Shown here: piece by piece, positions 19,981 through 30,215 of the stretch | How the letters are laid out: the number at the start of each line of letters is the position of its first letter | Numbering within the stretch: position 1 is the stretch's first letter | From: Atlantibacter sp. RC6 | GTDB lineage: Bacteria; Pseudomonadota; Gammaproteobacteria; Enterobacterales; Enterobacteriaceae | Reading direction: 5' to 3' | Length of the DNA: 64,000 nt | NCBI RefSeq assembly: GCF_014193285.1 | Contig: NZ_JACHZE010000014.1 | Coordinates: 17,185 to 81,184, forward strand | Program-made: the position numbers and the translations under genes | The notes under the pieces: model-generated | What the model was told of the DNA's origin: nothing | Databases searched by the model: none | What the model saw: only the letters and a program-made list of their open reading frames with translations

Positions 19981-20918
19981 GCCGGCGCGTCTCCGTTATA
20001 GACTTCCGCCAGAATAGCGCGTGCGCCATTTTCCAGCAGCTCTTCCGCCAGCGAGACGCCCATTTTTTCCGCATCCTGCGCCGGGCCACGGCGTTCGCCG
20101 CGGATCACCTGGGATCCATCCGGCGCGCCGACCAGCGCCCGCAGCCAGAGCTCGCCATTATTGATCTCCGCATAGCTGCCGATCGGCACCTGGCAACCCC
20201 CTTCCAGGCGGGTATTCATGGCGCGTTCGGCGCTGACGCGGATCGCGGTTTCGGTATGGTTCAATGGTGCCAGCAAAGCACGGGTGCGCTCATCATCAAG
20301 ACGGCATTCAATACCCACCGCACCCTGGCCCACGGCGGGTAGGGAGACATCAGCAGGGATCGCATAACCGATGCGCGCTTCAAGATCCAGGCGCTTCAGC
20401 CCGGCAACGGCGAGAATGATTGCGTCGTAATCGCCGTTATCGAGTTTGCTCAGACGGGTGCCGACATTGCCACGTAGCGAGCGGATTTCTAAATCAGGAC
20501 GGCGTTCGGCGATTTGGCACTGGCGGCGCAGGCTGGAGGTACCAACGACGCTGCCCGCCGGCATATCGTCGAGGCTGGCGAAACGGTTGGAGACAAACGC
20601 GTCGCGCGGATCTTCACGCTCGCAAATGGTCACCAGGCCCAGTCCTTCCGGGAACTCCACCGGCACGTCTTTCATGGAATGCACGGCGATATCAGCACGG
20701 CCTTCAAGCAGGGCCAGCTCCAGCTCTTTGACGAACAGCCCTTTACCGCCCACTTTCGCCAGCGGGGTATCAAGGATGATGTCGCCTTTAGTCACCATCG
20801 GCACCAGTTCCACCGTTAATCCGGGATGAAAAGTCTCCAGACGGTTTTTGACATAATGTGCTTGCCAGAGTGCGAGCGGGCTTTGGCGGGTGGCAATTCT
20901 GAGTACATTGTCTAACAT
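19977..20918 (-). CDS. hemC: Hydroxymethylbilane synthase (porphobilinogen deaminase)
   Basis: Polymerises four porphobilinogens into hydroxymethylbilane. The dipyrromethane-cofactor cysteine is in [13 protein letters not shown] (about residue 242). Substrate-binding arginines and aspartate lie in [22 protein letters not shown] and HSMKDVP. I choose the ATG complementary to 20916-20918 ([19 protein letters not shown]), giving 313 residues as in E. coli. An upstream in-frame ATG at 20942 would give 321 residues and has a better ribosome-binding site (AGGATGG). The true start is therefore not certain. It is divergent from cyaA. Confidence 0.95.
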   Translation of the reverse strand: MLDNVLRIATRQSPLALWQAHYVKNRLETFHPGLTVELVPMVTKGDIILDTPLAKVGGKGLFVKELELALLEGRADIAVHSMKDVPVEFPEGLGLVTICEREDPRDAFVSNRFASLDDMPAGSVVGTSSLRRQCQIAERRPDLEIRSLRGNVGTRLSKLDNGDYDAIILAVAGLKRLDLEARIGYAIPADVSLPAVGQGAVGIECRLDDERTRALLAPLNHTETAIRVSAERAMNTRLEGGCQVPIGSYAEINNGELWLRALVGAPDGSQVIRGERRGPAQDAEKMGVSLAEELLENGARAILAEVYNGDAPA

Positions 20919-21090
20919 GCTTGTTACCGTTAATTCGTCCATTTACCATCCTAACATTGTAACCAGAACAGTGTCAGTTTTAACGGGTTTTAGCAGGAAA
21001 GAGGGATATACGTCTTGTTCTAAGACTCCGAAGCGGGCTTTCAATGCTACAATGGATATGTAGCGCAACTTCCTTTACGGTCAACCCGCA

Positions 21091-21112
21091 AGGTGTTAAA
21101 TTGATCACGTTT
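21091..21112 (+). promoter_or_regulatory. CRP site of the cyaA promoter
   Basis: The half-sites TGTTA and TCACG, spaced by six bases within 21091-21112, match the site through which CRP-cAMP represses the main cyaA promoter in E. coli. It lies about 90 bases before the TTG start. This closes a negative loop on cAMP synthesis. Confidence 0.75.
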
Positions 21113-21201
21113 TAAGCCGAATGTCAGCCTGTATGGCTAAAACGATAAAGGCGACAAACGCGGCAGTTTTTCGAAATAGTGCAATCATCAGGCGATATGT
21201 C

Positions 21202-23748
21202 TTGTACCTCTATATTGAGACCCTAAAACAGAGACTGGATGCCATCAATCAATTGCGCGTGGATCGCGCTCTTGCTGCCATGGGGCCTGCTTTCCAACAG
21301 GTCTACAGTCTGCTGCCGACATTGCTACACTATCACCACCCGCTGATGCCGGGTTACCTTGATGGTAACGTTCCCCGTGGCATCTGCCTTTACACGCCTG
21401 ATGAAACCCAACGCCACTACCTGAACGAGCTTGAGCTGAAGCGCGGCCTGATCCCACGTGAAACGCCTCAGGGCGAATTGCCGATCACCGGCGTCTACAC
21501 CATGGGCAGCACCTCGTCCGTCGGCCAGAGCTGTTCATCCGACCTTGATATCTGGGTTTGCCACCAGTCCTGGCTTGATAGCGGAGAGCGCCAGCTACTG
21601 CAACGTAAATGCAGCCTGCTGGAAAGCTGGGCCGCGTCGCTGGGCGTCGAGGTCAGTTTCTTCCTGATCGACGAAAACCGCTTCCGCCACAATGAAAGCG
21701 GCAGCCTGGGCGGCGAAGACTGCGGCTCGACCCAGCACATCCTGCTACTGGATGAGTTCTATCGCACCGCAGTACGCCTTGCCGGGAAACGCATCCTGTG
21801 GAATATGGTGCCGTGCGAAGAAGAAGAGCATTACGACGATTACGTGATGACGCTCTACGCCCAGGGCGTGCTGACACCTAACGAATGGCTCGACCTCGGC
21901 GGCCTGAGTTCGCTGTCGGCGGAAGAGTATTTCGGTGCCAGCCTGTGGCAGCTGTATAAAAGCATCGACTCACCGTACAAAGCGGTATTGAAAACGCTGC
22001 TGCTGGAAGCGTACTCCTGGGAATACCCCAATCCGCGCCTGCTGGCGAAGGACATCAAACAGCGCCTGCACGACGGTGAAATCGTCTCGTTCGGTCTCGA
22101 CTCTTACTGCATGATGCTGGAGCGCGTGACGGAATATCTGGAGCAGATTGAAGACACCGCCCGTCTGGACCTGGTGCGCCGCTGCTTCTATCTCAAAGTG
22201 TGCGAGAAACTCTCGCGCGAGCGCGCCTGCGTGGGGTGGCGTCGTGAAGTTATCAGCCAGATGGTGAAAAGCTGGGGCTGGGACGAGGCGCGTTTAACCA
22301 TGCTCGATAACCGCGCCAACTGGAAAATCGACCAGGTGCGCGAAGCGCATAACGAACTGCTCGACGCCATGATGCAGAGCTACCGCAATCTGATCCGCTT
22401 TGCGCGCCGCAATAACCTGAGCGTTTCGGCAAGCCCGCAGGATATCGGCGTGTTGACCCGCAAACTGTATGCGGCTTTCGAGGCGCTGCCGGGTAAAGTC
22501 ACCCTGGTGAACCCGCAAATTTCGCCGGATCTCTCCGAGCCGACGCTGACGTTCATTCATGTTCCGCAGGGCCGCGCCAACCGCAGCGGCTGGTATCTCT
22601 ACAACCGTGCGCCGAACATGGAGTCGATCATCAGCCATCAACCGCTGGAATATAACCGTTATCTTAATAAGCTGGTGGCCTGGGCCTGGTTTAACGGCCT
22701 GCTCACCTCGCGTACCCGCCTGTTTATTAAGGGCAACGGTATTTGTGACCTGGCGAAACTGCAGGAGATGGTGGCGGATGTTTCCAGCCATTTCCCGCTG
22801 CGTTTGCCTGCGCCAACGCCGAAAGCGCTCTACAGCCCGTGCGAAATTCGCCATCTGGCGATTATCGTCAACCTCGAATATGACCCGACCGCGGCCTTCC
22901 GCAATCAGGTGGTGCATTTCGATTTCAGAAAGCTGGATGTGCTGAGCTTCGGCGAAGAGCAAAAATGCCTGATCGGCAGTATCGACCTGCTGTACCGCAA
23001 CTCCTGGAACGAAGTGCGTACGCTGCATTTCAACGGCGAGCAGGCGATGATCGAGGCGTTGAAAACCATTCTCGGTAAAATGCACCAGGATGCCGCGCCG
23101 CCGGACAGCGTTGAAGTGTTCTGCTACAGCCAACATCTGCGCGGCCTGATCCGCACCCGCGTACAGCAGTTAGTCTCTGAATGTATTGAATTCCGCTTGT
23201 CCAGCACCCGTCTCGAACCGGGCCGCTTTAAAGCGTTGCGCGTAGCCGGGCAGACCTGGGGTCTGTTCTTTGAGCGCGTGAACGTGTCAGTGCAGAAGCT
23301 GGAGAACGCCATCGAATTCTACGGCGCGATTTCCCATAACAAACTGCATGGCCTGTCGGTACAGGTTGAAACCAACCAGGTGAAACTGCCGGCGGTAGTG
23401 GATGGCTACGCCAGCGAAGGGATTATTCAGTTTTTCTTTGAGAACACCAAAGACGACAGCGGCTTTAATATCTACATTCTTGACGAGAGCAACCGCGCCG
23501 AGGTTTACCACCATTGTGAAGGCAGCATTGAAGAGCTGGTACGCGACGTCAGCCGCTTCTACTCGTCATCCCACGACCGCTTTACCTACGGCTCCAGCTT
23601 TATCAACTTCAACCTGCCGCAGTTTTACCAGATTGTGAATATCGATGGCCGCAATCAGGTGATCCCGTATCGCAGCCAGGCGATCACGAATGTTGCGCCG
23701 CCCCGTCAGGACGACGCCACGCCGTTGTTGCAGCAGTATCAGTCGTAA
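21202..23748 (+). CDS. cyaA: Class I adenylate cyclase
   Basis: Makes cAMP from ATP for CRP; its activity is controlled by phosphorylated EIIA-Glc. I choose TTG 21202 ([20 protein letters not shown]): E. coli uses the same inefficient UUG, the AGGCGA upstream fits, and the length becomes 848 residues, equal to E. coli. An ATG at 21121 in the same frame adds 27 residues with no homology. The N-terminal catalytic half has the nucleotidyltransferase-like block [23 protein letters not shown] (about residues 95-117). The C-terminal half is regulatory. Conservation falls at the extreme C-terminus ([16 protein letters not shown]). Confidence 0.97.
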   Translation: MYLYIETLKQRLDAINQLRVDRALAAMGPAFQQVYSLLPTLLHYHHPLMPGYLDGNVPRGICLYTPDETQRHYLNELELKRGLIPRETPQGELPITGVYTMGSTSSVGQSCSSDLDIWVCHQSWLDSGERQLLQRKCSLLESWAASLGVEVSFFLIDENRFRHNESGSLGGEDCGSTQHILLLDEFYRTAVRLAGKRILWNMVPCEEEEHYDDYVMTLYAQGVLTPNEWLDLGGLSSLSAEEYFGASLWQLYKSIDSPYKAVLKTLLLEAYSWEYPNPRLLAKDIKQRLHDGEIVSFGLDSYCMMLERVTEYLEQIEDTARLDLVRRCFYLKVCEKLSRERACVGWRREVISQMVKSWGWDEARLTMLDNRANWKIDQVREAHNELLDAMMQSYRNLIRFARRNNLSVSASPQDIGVLTRKLYAAFEALPGKVTLVNPQISPDLSEPTLTFIHVPQGRANRSGWYLYNRAPNMESIISHQPLEYNRYLNKLVAWAWFNGLLTSRTRLFIKGNGICDLAKLQEMVADVSSHFPLRLPAPTPKALYSPCEIRHLAIIVNLEYDPTAAFRNQVVHFDFRKLDVLSFGEEQKCLIGSIDLLYRNSWNEVRTLHFNGEQAMIEALKTILGKMHQDAAPPDSVEVFCYSQHLRGLIRTRVQQLVSECIEFRLSSTRLEPGRFKALRVAGQTWGLFFERVNVSVQKLENAIEFYGAISHNKLHGLSVQVETNQVKLPAVVDGYASEGIIQFFFENTKDDSGFNIYILDESNRAEVYHHCEGSIEELVRDVSRFYSSSHDRFTYGSSFINFNLPQFYQIVNIDGRNQVIPYRSQAITNVAPPRQDDATPLLQQYQS

Positions 23749-24069
23749 TCAGCGAAAGCTGACGGCTTCGCCTGCTTGTTGAGTGCAGGCGTTTTCCAGC
23801 AGCGTCCAGAATTTCTCGCCGGTACGATCGCACACCCACTCATCGTCACGTAAATCGAAATGGTAGCCGCCCTGTTTGGTCGCCAGCCACACCTGATGCA
23901 GCGGCTCCTGGCGGTTAATGATGATTTTGCTGCCGTTTTCAAAGCTTAAGGTCAGCACGCCGCCGTTGATTTCACAGTCGATATCGGTTTCACCGTCATA
24001 ATCGTCGATACGTTCTTCGATGGTCTGCCACAGGCCATCGGCAAGGCGATGAAATTCACTGTCGTTCAT
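23749..24069 (-). CDS. cyaY: Frataxin-like iron-binding protein CyaY
   Basis: Bacterial frataxin that binds iron and modulates IscS in Fe-S cluster assembly. The ATG complementary to 24067-24069 gives [23 protein letters not shown], 106 residues as in E. coli. The acidic first helix (E and D-rich, residues 1-25) is the iron-binding surface. The beta-sheet core has [36 protein letters not shown]. It is convergent with cyaA, and the two stop codons are directly adjacent. Confidence 0.97.
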   Translation of the reverse strand: MNDSEFHRLADGLWQTIEERIDDYDGETDIDCEINGGVLTLSFENGSKIIINRQEPLHQVWLATKQGGYHFDLRDDEWVCDRTGEKFWTLLENACTQQAGEAVSFR

Positions 24070-24251
24070 GTTTGCTTCCTGTTGTGAGTGTTGGCGAAAG
24101 TATAAAAGCTCTGGATCTGAATAGAAACCTTGCCGCCGCGGGCGTTTTACCCACAACAGGAGATTGACGGCGGCAAACTCTTGCTTTTGCGGCTTCTCCT
24201 GCGATGATAGAAAGCAAAGCATTAACGTTATATCGATAACTACAGGCATTC

Positions 24252-24458
24252 ATGATGAAGAAAATTTTTTGCTCCCTGGCCGTGGTGCTGGCGTTTGCAA
24301 GCCTTACGGGATGCGGTCTGAAAGGGCCTCTTTACTTCCCGCCTGCAGATAAAAAAGCCCCGCCGCCGACGCGTCCGGTGCAGGATAATACCCAATCCAC
24401 CAACCCTGACCGTAACGATCGCGGCCAGAACGATCAGCCGACTCAGGTGATTTACTGA
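24252..24458 (+). CDS. lptM: Small lipoprotein LptM (YifL)
   Basis: 68-residue outer-membrane lipoprotein. The signal peptide ends in the lipobox LTGC, with the acylated cysteine at about residue 21, followed by the conserved GLKGPLYFPPADKKAPPP and a hydrophilic Asn/Asp/Gln-rich tail. In E. coli LptM binds the LptD-LptE translocon and helps LptD mature oxidatively. Tandem ATGs at 24252 and 24255 make the first residue uncertain by one. It lies just upstream of dapF, as in E. coli. Confidence 0.93.
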   Translation: MMKKIFCSLAVVLAFASLTGCGLKGPLYFPPADKKAPPPTRPVQDNTQSTNPDRNDRGQNDQPTQVIY

Positions 24459-24495
24459 TCGATAACGATTTGTCACCGCGCTTACGGAGTGAAAA

Positions 24496-25320
24496 ATGCA
24501 GTTTTCCAAAATGCATGGCCTGGGTAATGACTTTATGGTCGTCGACGCGGTCACACAGAACGTCTTCTTTTCGCCAGAATTAATCCGTCGCCTGGCGGAT
24601 CGCCATCTTGGCGTTGGTTTTGATCAACTGCTGGTGGTGGAGCCGCCGTACGATCCCGATCTCGATTTTCATTACCGTATCTTTAATGCCGACGGCAGCG
24701 AAGTTTCCCAGTGCGGAAACGGCGCGCGCTGCTTCGCGCGCTTTGTGCGCCTGAAAGGGTTGACCAACAAACGCGATATCCGGGTCAGTACCGCCAACGG
24801 GCGCATGGTGCTGACGGTCAACGAAGATGATTTAGTGCGAGTGAACATGGGCGAGCCGAATTTTGAGCCGTCCCAGGTACCGTTCCGTGCCAACAAGGCG
24901 GAAAAGACCTATATCATGCGCGCTGCTGAGCAAACCATAATGTGCGGCGTGGTTTCCATGGGGAACCCGCACTGCGTCTTGCAGGTCGACAGCGTTGACA
25001 CTGCCGCCGTGGAAACGCTCGGCCCGGTTCTGGAAAATCATGAGCGTTTTCCTGAGCGGGCGAATATCGGCTTTATGCAGGTGGTGACGACGAATCACAT
25101 CCGGCTACGCGTTTTCGAACGCGGCGCGGGTGAAACCCAGGCGTGCGGCAGCGGTGCGTGTGCTGCGGTGGCGGTGGGGATCACCCAGGGGTTACTGGCC
25201 GAGCAGGTGCGGGTCGAGTTGCCTGGTGGTCTGCTGGATATTGCCTGGAAAGGGCCAGGGTACCCGCTGTATATGACGGGCCCGGCTGCTCATGTTTACG
25301 ATGGATTTATACATTTATGA
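24496..25320 (+). CDS. dapF: Diaminopimelate epimerase
   Basis: Converts LL- to meso-diaminopimelate for peptidoglycan and lysine. The 274 residues equal the E. coli length. The two catalytic cysteines lie in [13 protein letters not shown] (about residue 73) and [12 protein letters not shown] (about residue 217). The N-terminal [17 protein letters not shown] is the family signature. The stop overlaps the yigA start by four bases (ATGA), so dapF-yigA-xerC-yigB read as one operon. Confidence 0.98.
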   Translation: MQFSKMHGLGNDFMVVDAVTQNVFFSPELIRRLADRHLGVGFDQLLVVEPPYDPDLDFHYRIFNADGSEVSQCGNGARCFARFVRLKGLTNKRDIRVSTANGRMVLTVNEDDLVRVNMGEPNFEPSQVPFRANKAEKTYIMRAAEQTIMCGVVSMGNPHCVLQVDSVDTAAVETLGPVLENHERFPERANIGFMQVVTTNHIRLRVFERGAGETQACGSGACAAVAVGITQGLLAEQVRVELPGGLLDIAWKGPGYPLYMTGPAAHVYDGFIHL

Positions 25321-26021
25321 ATAATATCGGGGAACCGCAAGCGCTCCTTGCCGAGATTGACGATCGCGCAGTCTGCGAATATCTGCTGCGCAACCCTGAC
25401 TTCTTTATCCGTAACGCCGCGCTTGCCGAGCAAATGCGGGTGCCGCATCCGGTTCGCGGGACGGTATCGCTGGTGGAATGGCATATGGCGCGCGCCAGAA
25501 ACCATATCAACCAGCTGGAAGAAAATATGTCGCTGCTGATGGAGCAGGCCAGCGCCAATGAAGGGCTGTTTTATCGTCTGTTGAAGCTACAGGGGCGGCT
25601 GGCGTCTGCGCCCAGTTTGCAGGAGATGCTTAATCGTCTGCATCGCTGGGCCAGAGAAATGGGGCTGGCGGGCGCGTCTGTACGCCTGTTCGCTGACCGC
25701 TGGCGCATCGGCGCGCCGTCGGACTTCACCCATCTGGCGCTGTCGCGTCAGGCATTCGAGCCGCTGCGCATTCAGCGCCTGGGCCATGACAACCACTATC
25801 TCGGTCCGTTGAACGGGCCGGAACTGCTGGTGGTGTTACCGGAGGCTAAAGCGATTGGTTCGGTGGCGATGTCGTTAATGGGCGGTGATGAAGCCCTGGG
25901 CGTGGTGATGTTCACCAGCCGCGATCCGCAACACTATCAACCAGGCCTGGGCACTCAACTGCTCCATGAGCTGTCTCTGATGTTGCCGGAACTGCTGGAG
26001 CGCTGGGTTGAACGCGTATGA
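25317..26021 (+). CDS. yigA: DUF484 protein YigA
   Basis: 234-residue cytoplasmic protein of family DUF484, which folds like a GAF domain. Its function is unknown. The start at 25317 ([30 protein letters not shown]) overlaps the dapF stop. The frame is open further upstream inside dapF, but that part has no homology. A heptad-rich stretch ([27 protein letters not shown]) probably forms a coiled coil before the GAF-like part. It is consistently placed between dapF and xerC. Confidence 0.93.
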   Translation: MNNIGEPQALLAEIDDRAVCEYLLRNPDFFIRNAALAEQMRVPHPVRGTVSLVEWHMARARNHINQLEENMSLLMEQASANEGLFYRLLKLQGRLASAPSLQEMLNRLHRWAREMGLAGASVRLFADRWRIGAPSDFTHLALSRQAFEPLRIQRLGHDNHYLGPLNGPELLVVLPEAKAIGSVAMSLMGGDEALGVVMFTSRDPQHYQPGLGTQLLHELSLMLPELLERWVERV

Positions 26022-26923
26022 CGCCGTCACCGTTACAGGACCCTGCCGATCGTTTTCTGCGTTATCTGAAAGTCGAGCGGCAGCTTAGCCCGCTGACCAT
26101 TTTGAACTATGGTCGCCAGCTGGCTGCGATTATCGCGCTGCTGGACGCCATGAAACTCACCCAGTGGCGGCAATGCGATGCCGCGATCGTTCGCAGCATC
26201 GTGGTGCGTAGCCGCCGCGACGGCTTGCAGGCCACCAGTCTGGCCCTTCGCCTCTCGGCGTTACGCAGTTTCTTTACCTGGCTGGTGGGCCAGGGTGAAC
26301 TGAACGCGAATCCGGCCAAAGGCATCTCCGCGCCGAAACCGCCGCGCCATCTGCCCAAAAATATCGAAGTCGATGACGTTAACCAACTGCTGGATATCGA
26401 TCTTAACGATCCGCTTGCGGTACGCGATCGCGCCATGCTGGAAATGATGTATGGCGCGGGCCTGCGTTTGTCGGAGCTGGTCAACCTGGACTGTCGTCAC
26501 CTGGATTTATCTACCGGCGAAGTCTGGGTGCTGGGTAAAGGCAGCAAAGAGCGACGCTTGCCGATAGGGAAAAGCGCGCTGGCGTGGACGGAGCACTGGC
26601 TCGATTTGCGCGGGCTGTTTGGCCCCGACGATGACGCATTGTTCCTGGCGAAAACCGGCAATCGTATCTCGGCGCGCAACGTCCAGAAACGCTTTGCCGA
26701 GTGGGGCATCAAACAGGGGCTGAACAGCCATGTCCATCCCCATAAACTACGCCATTCGTTTGCCACCCATATGCTGGAATCAAGCGGCGATCTGCGCGGC
26801 GTACAGGAGCTGTTAGGGCATGCCAATCTCTCCACCACGCAAATCTATACCCATCTTGATTTCCAGCATCTGGCTTCGGTCTATGATGCCGCGCACCCAC
26901 GCGCCAAACGAGGGAAAACGTAA
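26018..26923 (+). CDS. xerC: Tyrosine recombinase XerC
   Basis: Site-specific recombinase that with XerD resolves chromosome dimers at dif under FtsK control. The N-terminal SAM-like core-binding domain covers about residues 8-95, with the catalytic domain after. Catalytic residues are present: R in [10 protein letters not shown] in [11 protein letters not shown] and R in [12 protein letters not shown] in [17 protein letters not shown] and the nucleophilic Y in the same block. The 301 residues compare with 298 in E. coli. It overlaps yigA by four bases and yigB by one base. No dif site was seen in the window. Confidence 0.97.
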   Translation: MTPSPLQDPADRFLRYLKVERQLSPLTILNYGRQLAAIIALLDAMKLTQWRQCDAAIVRSIVVRSRRDGLQATSLALRLSALRSFFTWLVGQGELNANPAKGISAPKPPRHLPKNIEVDDVNQLLDIDLNDPLAVRDRAMLEMMYGAGLRLSELVNLDCRHLDLSTGEVWVLGKGSKERRLPIGKSALAWTEHWLDLRGLFGPDDDALFLAKTGNRISARNVQKRFAEWGIKQGLNSHVHPHKLRHSFATHMLESSGDLRGVQELLGHANLSTTQIYTHLDFQHLASVYDAAHPRAKRGKT

Positions 26924-27639
26924 TGCATTTTTATCGCCCGCTGGGCACGATTTCCGCGCTCACCTTTGATCTGGACGACACGTTGTATGACAACGTGCCG
27001 GTTATCACTCGCACCGAACAGAAAGCGTTTGAATTTGTGCGTAATTTCCATCCGTCGCTGAACGCGCTGGAGGCCGATGAATTTCATCGCGTCCGCCAGG
27101 CGCTGCGCCATGCCGAGCCGGAGATTTACCATGACGTCACCGAATGGCGTCGCCGTGCGGTAGAGCGCGCCATGCTCGACGCGGGGCTAAGCGAACACGA
27201 GGCGCGCAAAGGGGCGGATGCCGCAATGGAGAATTTCGCCTCCTGGCGCAGCCGTATTGACGTGCCGCAGGAAACCCACGACACCCTGAAAGCGCTGGCA
27301 AAAAAATGGCCGCTGGTGGCGATCACCAACGGTAACGCCGATCCGCATCTGTTTGGCCTGGGCGGCTATTTCCAGTTTGTGCTGCGCGCCGGTCCGCATG
27401 GCCGCTCTAAGCCGTTTAGCGACATGTACCACCTGGCGGCGGAAAAGCTCAGTATCAGCCCCGGTGAGATCCTGCACGTGGGCGATGACCTCACCACCGA
27501 CGTGGCGGGTGCTATCCGCAGCGGGGTGCAGGCATGCTGGATTAATCTGCGCGATGCCAGTCTGATGCGCGCCACCGACAGCCGCTTATTACCCCATCTG
27601 GAAATTTCACGGTTGGCATCCTTAACGGCACTGTTATAA
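26923..27639 (+). CDS. yigB: HAD phosphatase YigB (FMN / ARPP phosphatase)
   Basis: HAD-superfamily phosphatase. In E. coli it dephosphorylates FMN and 5-amino-6-(5-phospho-D-ribitylamino)uracil, a riboflavin-pathway step. Motif I is FDLDDTLYD (about residues 14-22), motif II is in VAITNGN, and motifs III/IV lie in RSKPFSDMY and [13 protein letters not shown]. The 238 residues match E. coli. The stop codon lies inside the -10 of the uvrD promoter. Confidence 0.95.
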   Translation: MHFYRPLGTISALTFDLDDTLYDNVPVITRTEQKAFEFVRNFHPSLNALEADEFHRVRQALRHAEPEIYHDVTEWRRRAVERAMLDAGLSEHEARKGADAAMENFASWRSRIDVPQETHDTLKALAKKWPLVAITNGNADPHLFGLGGYFQFVLRAGPHGRSKPFSDMYHLAAEKLSISPGEILHVGDDLTTDVAGAIRSGVQACWINLRDASLMRATDSRLLPHLEISRLASLTALL

Positions 27640-27640
27640 T
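27613..27640 (+). promoter_or_regulatory. sigma-70 promoter of uvrD
   Basis: TTGGCA (27613-27618) and a perfect TATAAT (27635-27640) are spaced by 16 bases and overlap the last codons of yigB. The LexA box begins ten bases after the -10. Confidence 0.8.
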
Positions 27641-27650
27641 TTCATCCACT

Positions 27651-27666
27651 CTGTATAAATTCACAG
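27651..27666 (+). promoter_or_regulatory. LexA (SOS) box of uvrD
   Basis: CTGTATAAATTCACAG fits the CTGT-N8-ACAG consensus exactly. It lies just downstream of the promoter, covering the start of the transcript. uvrD is an established SOS gene, so repression by LexA at this position is expected. Confidence 0.92.
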
Positions 27667-27699
27667 GGGTGATTGCACCCCTCTTTCCCGGCGGTACCA

Positions 27700-29862
27700 A
27701 TGGACGTTTCTTACCTGCTTGATGGCCTCAATGATAAACAGCGCGACGCCGTCGCAGCGCCGCGCACCAATATGCTGGTGCTGGCGGGCGCGGGCAGCGG
27801 TAAGACGCGTGTGCTGGTTCACCGTATCGCCTGGCTGATGATGGTGGAAAACTCATCGCCGTATTCGATTATGGCGGTGACCTTTACCAACAAAGCGGCG
27901 GCGGAAATGCGCCACCGTATCGGCCAGATTATGGGCTCCAGCCAGGGCGGCATGTGGGTAGGCACCTTCCACGGTCTGGCGCACCGTCTGCTGCGCGCGC
28001 ACCATATGGATGCGGGCTTGCCGCAGGATTTCCAGATCCTCGACAGCGAAGACCAGTTGCGCCTGCTGAAGCGTCTGATCAAGGCGATGAATCTGGACGA
28101 GAAACAGTGGCCGCCGCGTCAGGCGATGTGGTTTATCAATGGCAAAAAAGACGAAGGGTTGCGTCCGCACCATATTCAGAGCTATGGCAACCCGGTGGAG
28201 CAGACTTGGCAGAAAGTGTACCAGGCCTATCAGGAAGCGTGCGATCGCGCAGGCCTGGTAGATTTCGCCGAGCTGCTGCTGCGCGCCCATGAGCTGTGGC
28301 TCAACAAGCCGCATATCCTTAATCACTATCGTGAACGCTTCACCAATATTCTGGTGGACGAATTCCAGGACACCAACAGCATTCAGTACGCCTGGATCCG
28401 CATTCTGGCGGGCGACACCGGTAAAGTGATGATCGTGGGGGACGATGACCAGTCGATCTACGGCTGGCGCGGGGCGCAGGTTGAGAATATCCAGCGCTTC
28501 CTGAATGATTTCCCCGGCGCGCAAACCATCCGCCTGGAGCAAAACTACCGCTCCACCAACAATATTCTTAACGCCGCCAACGCCCTGATTTCTAACAATG
28601 CCGGGCGTCTTGGCAAGAATCTCTGGACCGACGGCAGCGACGGCGAGCCCATTTCTCTGTACTGCGCGTTCAACGAACTGGATGAAGCGCGTTTTGTGGT
28701 AAACCGCATCAAAACCTGGCAGGAAAGCGGCGGCGCGCTGGAAAAATGCGCCATCCTCTACCGTAGCAACGCCCAGTCGCGCGTGCTGGAAGAGGCGCTG
28801 TTGCAGGCCAGTATGCCGTACCGGATTTACGGCGGGATGCGATTCTTCGAACGCCAGGAAATTAAAGATGCGCTCTCTTATTTACGGCTGATCGCTAACC
28901 GCAACGATGACGCGGCGTTTGAACGCGTGGTGAATACCCCGACGCGCGGCATCGGCGATCGTACCCTTGACGTGGTGCGCCAGACGTCGCGCGAGCATCA
29001 GCTTACGTTGTGGCAGGCCAGTCGCCAGCTGTTGCAGGAAAAAGCGCTGGCCGGTCGCGCCGCCAGCGCGTTACAGCGCTTCCATGAACTGATCGATGCT
29101 CTGGCGCATGAAACCGCCGATATGCCACTGCACGTACAAACCGACCGGGTGATCAAAGACTCCGGCCTGTGGATGATGTACGAGCAGGAGAAGGGTGAGA
29201 AAGGCCAGACCCGCATCGAAAACTTAGAGGAACTGGTGACGGCGACGCGCCAGTTCAGCTACAACGAAGAAGATGAAGACCTCATGCCGCTACAGGCGTT
29301 TTTGTCTCATGCGGCGCTGGAAGCAGGCGAAGGACAGGCGGATACCTGGCAGGACGCGGTACAGCTGATGACCCTGCACTCCGCCAAAGGCCTGGAGTTC
29401 CCGCAGGTGTTTATCGTCGGCATGGAAGAGGGCATGTTCCCGAGCCAGATGTCGCTGGATGAAGGCGGGCGTCTGGAAGAAGAGCGCCGCCTCGCTTATG
29501 TCGGCGTCACCCGCGCGATGCAAAAACTGACCATCACCTATGCCGAGTCGCGTCGTCTGTACGGTAAAGAGACCTATCACCGTCCGTCGCGGTTTATCGG
29601 CGAATTGCCGGAAGCCTGTATTGAAGAAGTGCGCTTGCGCGCCAGCATCAGCCGTCCGGTGAGCCATCAACGCATGGGGACGCCGATTGCGGAAAATGAC
29701 TCCGGATTCAAGCTGGGCCAGCGGGTGCGTCATGCCAAATTCGGCGAAGGCACCATCGTCAACCTTGAAGGTAGCGGCGAGCACAGCCGCCTGCAGATTG
29801 CGTTTCAGGGGCAGGGCATCAAGTGGCTGGTGGCCGCTTATGCGAAGCTGGAAACCGTGTAA
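27700..29862 (+). CDS. uvrD: DNA helicase II (UvrD)
   Basis: 3'-5' superfamily 1A helicase for nucleotide-excision repair and mismatch repair; it also removes RecA filaments. The start at 27700 (MDVSYLLDGLNDKQRDAVAAP) gives 720 residues as in E. coli. An ATG nine codons upstream is unsupported. Motifs in order: Walker A LAGAGSGKTRVLV (about 28-40), GTFHGLAHRLLR, DEFQDTN (about 220), DDDQSIYGWRGA, LEQNYRS, LMTLHSAKGLEF and VTRAMQKL. The C-terminal Tudor-like domain is KLGQRVRHAKFGEGTIVNLEGSG. It is SOS-controlled through the LexA box upstream. Confidence 0.98.
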   Translation: MDVSYLLDGLNDKQRDAVAAPRTNMLVLAGAGSGKTRVLVHRIAWLMMVENSSPYSIMAVTFTNKAAAEMRHRIGQIMGSSQGGMWVGTFHGLAHRLLRAHHMDAGLPQDFQILDSEDQLRLLKRLIKAMNLDEKQWPPRQAMWFINGKKDEGLRPHHIQSYGNPVEQTWQKVYQAYQEACDRAGLVDFAELLLRAHELWLNKPHILNHYRERFTNILVDEFQDTNSIQYAWIRILAGDTGKVMIVGDDDQSIYGWRGAQVENIQRFLNDFPGAQTIRLEQNYRSTNNILNAANALISNNAGRLGKNLWTDGSDGEPISLYCAFNELDEARFVVNRIKTWQESGGALEKCAILYRSNAQSRVLEEALLQASMPYRIYGGMRFFERQEIKDALSYLRLIANRNDDAAFERVVNTPTRGIGDRTLDVVRQTSREHQLTLWQASRQLLQEKALAGRAASALQRFHELIDALAHETADMPLHVQTDRVIKDSGLWMMYEQEKGEKGQTRIENLEELVTATRQFSYNEEDEDLMPLQAFLSHAALEAGEGQADTWQDAVQLMTLHSAKGLEFPQVFIVGMEEGMFPSQMSLDEGGRLEEERRLAYVGVTRAMQKLTITYAESRRLYGKETYHRPSRFIGELPEACIEEVRLRASISRPVSHQRMGTPIAENDSGFKLGQRVRHAKFGEGTIVNLEGSGEHSRLQIAFQGQGIKWLVAAYAKLETV

Positions 29863-29948
29863 CTTATAGATAAATCGCCCGATTTTTGATTCTTTACTAA
29901 CCTTAAAGCATAACGGGCGTTTATTATTCGTGGCCGCGCCGTTGCGTG

Positions 29949-29977
29949 TTGACGCTAAATTTTTGCTGGCGTAACAT
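29949..29977 (+). promoter_or_regulatory. Probable sigma-70 promoter of corA
   Basis: TTGACG (29949-29954) and TAACAT (29972-29977) have 17-base spacing, placing the RNA start near 29984 and giving a corA leader of about 230 bases. The stretch 29863-29948 holds only a weak, long-looped inverted repeat (CGCCCG / CGGGCG) that may end uvrD. Confidence 0.65.
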
Positions 29978-30009
29978 GCGCCCACGATTATGCTAAGAGG
30001 ACATTCGCC

Positions 30010-30066
30010 TTGGACACACCCAGTAGATGCTGGCTCACCGTCCTGTTCAACAGGAACAACTCCTAA
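30010..30066 (+). CDS. Possible corA leader peptide (CorL-like)
   Basis: An 18-codon frame starting with TTG at 30010 reads MDTPSRCWLTVLFNRNNS (with the TTG as Met). A good ribosome-binding site, AAGAGGA (29995-30001), lies eight bases upstream. Its stop (30064-30066) is the first base triplet of the leader hairpin, so ribosome position could decide whether the hairpin forms. In Salmonella a short leader ORF, corL, controls Rho termination before corA in response to Mg2+. I could not compare sequences. Two other short frames, starting at ATG 29990 and ATG 30027, overlap it and have poorer start signals. Confidence 0.45.
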   Translation: MDTPSRCWLTVLFNRNNS

Positions 30067-30093
30067 GGCTATCCTCGTATGCTGATAGCCTTA
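30064..30093 (+). promoter_or_regulatory. Leader hairpin upstream of corA
   Basis: A perfect 10-bp stem, TAAGGCTATC (30064-30073) with GATAGCCTTA (30084-30093), encloses a 10-base loop. A smaller palindrome CCTGTTCAACAGG (30042-30054) precedes it. There is no T-tract, so a regulatory rather than simple terminating role is likely. Confidence 0.65.
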
Positions 30094-30215
30094 GCGGTTG
30101 TCAGCGACTGCATTTTCCCGTCGCGCTGAGTCAGGCTGTTTAATGGTCTGAAACCCCCTTTGTTTCTGTGTGCCAACCGAACTGTCCAGGATTTTTTGTA
30201 TTGGGAGTCCCGGTC

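Noticed and set aside
22294..23136. 280-codon open frame antisense to cyaA
   Set aside because: It is the mirror of the GC-rich codon pattern of cyaA, has no recognisable protein family and no start signals. cyaA is certain on the other strand.
30027..30143. 38-codon ATG frame in the corA leader as a gene
   Set aside because: It has no good ribosome-binding site and runs through the stable hairpin; the TTG-started 18-codon frame has better signals.
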